Of a stretch of 64,000 nt of DNA, positions 60,480-64,000 are shown in pieces. The position numbers and the translations under genes are program-made. The number at the start of each line of letters is the position of its first letter. The stretch's first letter is position 1. The stretch covers positions 69,452-133,451 of the forward strand of contig JAZQSE010000035.1 in NCBI GenBank assembly GCA_045629945.1. Reading direction: 5' to 3'. Origin of the DNA: UBA1765 sp045629945 (GTDB taxonomy: Bacteria > Fibrobacterota > Fibrobacteria > Fibrobacterales > Fibrobacteraceae). The notes under the pieces were generated by a model that saw nothing but the letters and a program-made list of their open reading frames with translations, was not told the origin of the DNA and made no database searches.

Positions 60480-62360
60480 ATGAATAACATTTTAAAAACT
60501 CTTTTAGCCACTTCAATCATTGGAATTTCTGCTTATGCAGCGCCTGGTTTAACCGTAAGCGGAACCGACATTCTTTATAACGGTAAAAAGATTTTCTTTT
60601 CTGGCACTAACTTAGCTTGGTCAGATTACAACTCTGATGTTGGCGATTCTCCTTTAAACGAAAACGCTTGGAGAAAAGCTGTTGAAGGCACACGTGCTGC
60701 TGGCGGAAACGCTATTCGTTGGTGGCTTTTCAACAACATGAGCCAAAGCCCGACCATTAATGAAACCACACATTTAGTAACTGGCTTAAAAGAAAACACT
60801 ATTGCCAACATGAAAAAAGCTCTCGACATTGCCGAAGAATACGGCGTTATGGTTTCCATGTGCTTATTTAGCCACAACCTGATGGAACCAAACCAATGGG
60901 GGCTTTACAACGAAAAACTTGACATTGAAGCCAACAAAAAACTCTTCACTGACGAAGGCACAAGTGCATTTATCAATAACGTCTTGATTCCTGTTGTAAA
61001 AGCAATTGGCAACCATAACGCACTCATGACCTGGGAAGTTTTTAATGAACCTGAAGGCATGACAAACGTTGGCTGGACTACTGAAAAATTGGAAAAAGCA
61101 ACACTTCAAAAATTCACAAACAAAATTGCCGCTGCGATTCATACCGAAAACCCTGAATTACTCGTTTCCACTGGCAGCGTAAACATTCAATATCAAAACT
61201 GGTGGAACGATTCAGAACTCATTGCAGCTGGTGGTGAATCAAACGGAACACTTGACTTTTTCCAAACTCATTACTACCCTTATTACCAAGCAGATGCAGT
61301 TTCTCCTTTTGTAAACACGGCCGCTCAAATGCAAACCACTTATGGCTATGATGCAAAACCAATGATTATTGGTGAATTTCCGGCAAGTGGCTGGGCTGGC
61401 CCCACTTACACAGCAAGCATGGCAGCCAAAACAGAAATCACAACAGAACAAGCCTACCGCAACGCCTTTGATGGTGGTTATGCTGGCGCTCTTGCGTGGC
61501 AATATATTGGTGATAAAACCGAAGCCAACTTTGGTGGTTACACTTACACCATTGAACCTGCCCTTAATGCTATGAAAACGCTAGCCGCATCTGAAGAATC
61601 CTCCATAAAAATCAAAGATGTCACCATTGAAGAATCCACAGGCAACGGCATGATGGCTGTCACTTATGGAGCCGATAACGCACAAATTGAATACCAAAAA
61701 ACGTTTGATCTATCTGGCGCAAATGCATTTACATTTACTGTAAAAAATAATGGCTCTGAAGATGCCGACTTATACCTTATTTTCAAACTCACAGACGCCT
61801 GGACTTGGACAGAAACTGACGGCTCTTGCGTAGTACCTGCCGGCGAAAAGAAAACATGTTCTTTTGATATTTCTGGCTTAACAGACAGAAATAAAACTTT
61901 AAGCACTATAATTGCTAACTATGCTGCTGGTTACACAGGAACTCTTATTTATGATGATTTCATTGCTGGCACAGACACTCTTTGGAATTTCAACGAAGAC
62001 AAATACGATGCCTTTGGGCGTTCTTTTGAAAATACAGAAGAAATGCTTCCTGAAATTAAAATCGTATTTAACAATGAAAATTATGTTGGCAATACTACAG
62101 CAATAACAGATGTTCACAAAGGTCTTAAAAATTTGCAGATGAATGTCATAAATAACACCTTACAAATAAATGCAAACAAAACTGAAAATGTTTCTATTGA
62201 AATCTTTGGCCTAAACGGATTCTGCGTTGCTAAACTTTATAATGGGATTTTAAAAGCAGGCTCAACATCCTTTGATTTAAGTTCTCTTGCAAAGGGGAGT
62301 TACATTGTTCGAATCCGTGCCAATAAAATTCTTGCCACTCGCCCAATCATGCTCAAGTAA
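60480..62360 (+). CDS. Secreted GH5-type glycanase (mannanase-like)
   Basis: Exported enzyme, 626 residues from ATG 60480 (TTTGGAG upstream); an in-frame ATG 39 bases earlier would spoil the signal peptide, which ends ISAYA at 20. Catalytic domain about 22-370: FSGTNLAW near 42, NAIRWWLFNN near 80, acid/base Glu190 in WEVFNEPEG, THYYPYY near 262 and nucleophile Glu299 in IIGEFPASGW. This pattern suits beta-mannanases of clan GH-A more than cellulases, but the substrate is not certain. Residues 375-525 form a beta-sandwich carbohydrate-binding-like module. The last 75 residues (VSIEIFGLNGFCVAKLY ... GSYIVRIRAN) are a sorting-tail domain like that of T9SS clients. Confidence 0.85.
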   Translation: MNNILKTLLATSIIGISAYAAPGLTVSGTDILYNGKKIFFSGTNLAWSDYNSDVGDSPLNENAWRKAVEGTRAAGGNAIRWWLFNNMSQSPTINETTHLVTGLKENTIANMKKALDIAEEYGVMVSMCLFSHNLMEPNQWGLYNEKLDIEANKKLFTDEGTSAFINNVLIPVVKAIGNHNALMTWEVFNEPEGMTNVGWTTEKLEKATLQKFTNKIAAAIHTENPELLVSTGSVNIQYQNWWNDSELIAAGGESNGTLDFFQTHYYPYYQADAVSPFVNTAAQMQTTYGYDAKPMIIGEFPASGWAGPTYTASMAAKTEITTEQAYRNAFDGGYAGALAWQYIGDKTEANFGGYTYTIEPALNAMKTLAASEESSIKIKDVTIEESTGNGMMAVTYGADNAQIEYQKTFDLSGANAFTFTVKNNGSEDADLYLIFKLTDAWTWTETDGSCVVPAGEKKTCSFDISGLTDRNKTLSTIIANYAAGYTGTLIYDDFIAGTDTLWNFNEDKYDAFGRSFENTEEMLPEIKIVFNNENYVGNTTAITDVHKGLKNLQMNVINNTLQINANKTENVSIEIFGLNGFCVAKLYNGILKAGSTSFDLSSLAKGSYIVRIRANKILATRPIMLK

Positions 62361-62380
62361 TCTCTCCAATAAAATTAAAG

Positions 62381-62406
62381 AATCCCGCCAAGGCGGGATT
62401 TTTTTA
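62381..62406 (+). terminator. Terminator after the second GH5 gene
   Basis: AATCCCGCC and GGCGGGATT pair perfectly around AA, then TTTTT. Confidence 0.92.
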
Positions 62407-62435
62407 CTCTGATGTTTTTTACCATTAACAAATTT

Positions 62436-63602
62436 TCACAATACTCTGATTTCCTCTTCAGAAAGACCAAAATGCTTGGCAATAACTTCTATTGCAACTC
62501 CATCTTGCAAAAGTGCCTTTGCCATCGCATGTTTTTCAGCAAATATCTTTTGATATTCCACATTCATTTTTTCTCTTTCAAGTCGCAATTCTTCAGTCTT
62601 GTGATTTAATTCTTCACTCTTACGTTGGAATTCTTCTGTCTTGTGATTTAACTCCTCATTCTTACGTTGGAATTCTTCAGTCTTGTGATTTAACTCCTCA
62701 CTCTTACGTTGGAATTCCTCTTTTTGCTGCTGAAATGCTTTACTTTGCTGCTGGAAGGCTTCATTCTTGCGTTGAAATTCTTCCGTTTTGAGCGCTATCT
62801 CCGCCAAACGACAGTTAATTTCTCCTTGAGTAAGCATAGATGACTCCTGAGCATTTAAAAGTTCTTCACCTGCAAAATCTACCCGAATACGTTCCAAAGC
62901 AGAATCAAGCGCGAAATTTTCAAACTCCTGAATTTTATCAAATTTTCCAGCATTTTTTAGCAAATACAACCAAGCATCTTCTGGATTTTTGATTTCCTTC
63001 AATGATTTTGTAAATCTCGTTAAGTTAACTATAATATATTTATTTTTTTGAGTAATCGGTATAGCATTGCTTTCCCTTATGGCAGCGTCACTATAAAGAT
63101 TCCAAGTATCAATATATTTACCATTTGTTTCTTTTAAGTCAAAATTACAAACCCAAATAGAAATAGTTTCTGGTAATTCATAAAGTTTGTGTTGTTTTTC
63201 AAAATCTCGCAATGCTTGAAAATCTAAAGACCTTTCTAAACTTTGCTTTGCATTAATAGTAAGAAACGCATTGTATAAAATCACCCTATCAAGGAAAAAA
63301 GAATGATTCGCCCGCTGCATTTCAATATTAATAAAACGCCCAGAAGCTGTTGTTGCATAAATATCAAACACAATTTCTTTCAAATACGGTGTTCTTAATC
63401 TCAAATGATTATCAAAAGAAAATGTTAATTGTTCAATTTTTTCCTTGCCTTCTAAGTGAAGCAGATGATTCAAAAACTCTTTTAAAGTCGTTTCATCATC
63501 AAAAAATTCCTTAAAAGCAGGGTCGTATGTAGGGTCTAAATAAGGACGCCCTTTATAACTTTCTCTGATTCTCTCAACATTACTCACATTTTGTTTTTTC
63601 AT
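62436..63602 (-). CDS. Rpn-type PD-(D/E)XK nuclease with coiled-coil repeats
   Basis: Protein of the Rpn/PDDEXK_2 (transposase-like nuclease) family, 388 residues. Nuclease part about 18-250: YLDPTYDPAFKEFF near 20, the EIVFDIYATTASGRFINIEMQ block near 76 with Asp and E-x-Q, and DRVILYNAFLT near 105. Residues about 270-350 are a coiled coil made of 14-residue repeats of the type EEFQRKSEELNHKT, encoded by 42-base tandem repeats. The C-terminus AKALLQDGVAIEVIAKHFGLSEEEI is the helix-turn-helix tail typical of this family. Such proteins promote recombination and are multi-copy in many gut bacteria. Likely functional, since the frame is intact. Confidence 0.85.
   Translation of the reverse strand: MKKQNVSNVERIRESYKGRPYLDPTYDPAFKEFFDDETTLKEFLNHLLHLEGKEKIEQLTFSFDNHLRLRTPYLKEIVFDIYATTASGRFINIEMQRANHSFFLDRVILYNAFLTINAKQSLERSLDFQALRDFEKQHKLYELPETISIWVCNFDLKETNGKYIDTWNLYSDAAIRESNAIPITQKNKYIIVNLTRFTKSLKEIKNPEDAWLYLLKNAGKFDKIQEFENFALDSALERIRVDFAGEELLNAQESSMLTQGEINCRLAEIALKTEEFQRKNEAFQQQSKAFQQQKEEFQRKSEELNHKTEEFQRKNEELNHKTEEFQRKSEELNHKTEELRLEREKMNVEYQKIFAEKHAMAKALLQDGVAIEVIAKHFGLSEEEIRVL
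62596..62721. repeat. Three tandem 42-base repeats in the Rpn gene
   Basis: Copies at 62596-62637, 62638-62679 and 62680-62721, each starting GTCTTGTGATTTAA and differing at only a few positions. 42 bases equal 14 codons, two coiled-coil heptads, so copy number can change without breaking the frame. Confidence 0.93.
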
Positions 63603-64000
63603 AATTATTTCCTTTCACTAATACTAGCGAAAAGCCCTAAAAGGGGAAGTTTGTGAATATATAAAAGCTTGCTCGTGAGAAAAGAGCAAAAATAATATCA
63701 AAAAAACACAGCAATTTATGCTAAAAAAGAATCTAACAAAAGAAAAATCAAATGGCAATCATCAGATTTCCCTCAAAAAACTGACTTTAAAAAATTCTAC
63801 AAGCGAGTGTCGCGGCAGATGAGCTTGCTCAATCTGACATGACCGAGCGCAGAAAATTTCTGTAAAATTCTACAAGCGAGCGTCGCGGAAAAACAACTTG
63901 TCATGGCGAGGAGTCTTTTAAGACAACGTAGTCATCTGTTAATAATGATTAAGTGTTTATTTATTTTGTTAAAATTTTCTTTGGAGGGGACCCGGCTCGG
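63603..64000. other. Noncoding end region with repeats
   Basis: No gene is seen. It contains a 25-base direct repeat at 63791-63815 and 63864-63888 (AAAATTCTACAAGCGAG, then T or C, then GTCGCGG), 73 bases apart, and a variant CATTGCGA-type element at 63899-63938 (TGTCATGGCGAGG ... GTAGTCATCT). Confidence 0.6.

Noticed and set aside
62596..62721. Possible CRISPR-like array
   Set aside because: The 42-base units are head to tail without spacers and encode a coiled coil.

Overview
The window looks like a chromosome segment from an AT-rich member of Fibrobacterota (Fibrobacter-like, gut or rumen). The basis is content, not a database match: secreted GH5 glycanases with CBM11-like modules, a Ser-rich lipoprotein linker, a CotH-domain lipoprotein, a DUF4954 hexapeptide protein, a Gram-negative LPS export and Kdo set, and a low-GC housekeeping background (about 35-40 percent in lines I counted).

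Housekeeping part 1 (1-13617): an lptC-lptA-lptB-rpoN operon; an azlC-azlD-YeiH transporter cluster; glk; tRNA-Glu; an ABC protein-methyltransferase-waaA-ispH operon; rpmB; argA.

Defence island A (13569-31283, mostly minus strand): a truncated dinD-like gene; a two-gene unit of SF1 helicase-nuclease plus NYN RNase; a decayed DUF262/HNH fragment; a tightly packed seven-gene unit (769-aa membrane protein, 223-aa unknown, Mrr-like nuclease, NERD nuclease, NYN/LOTUS protein, DUF3800 protein, 191-aa unknown), which is the best candidate for an undescribed multi-gene system; a type IIG restriction-modification gene with a composition break at its recognition domain; and an ORF6N gene.

folE, a barrel-like protein, a CotH lipoprotein and a zinc-ribbon protein separate this from island B (34460-42523), a type IV restriction operon: mcrB, a GmrSD-like DUF262/HNH gene, rhuM, mcrC, sfsA.

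Housekeeping part 2 (42796-50185): gltA-type glutamate synthase, an M48-like protease, DUF4954, a GT4 glycosyltransferase, ackA, PAP2. A repeat-rich stretch with three tiny unknown genes follows (50186-51900). The last part (51901-62405) is polysaccharide degradation: a large cadherin-like secreted protein, two GH5 enzymes, a CE1-type esterase, with glmM between. An Rpn-type nuclease and repeats end the window.

The most unusual signal crosses the islands. All three Bro-N/KilA-N-like genes (dinD-like, ORF6N, rhuM) carry a perfect 25-28 nt DNA palindrome inside the coding sequence at an equivalent place, codons about 61-125, just before the conserved core. ORF6N has three such palindromes with compensatory changes between them. 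ORF6N and rhuM are each also followed by a near-exact second copy of their own ribosome-binding site and start codon.
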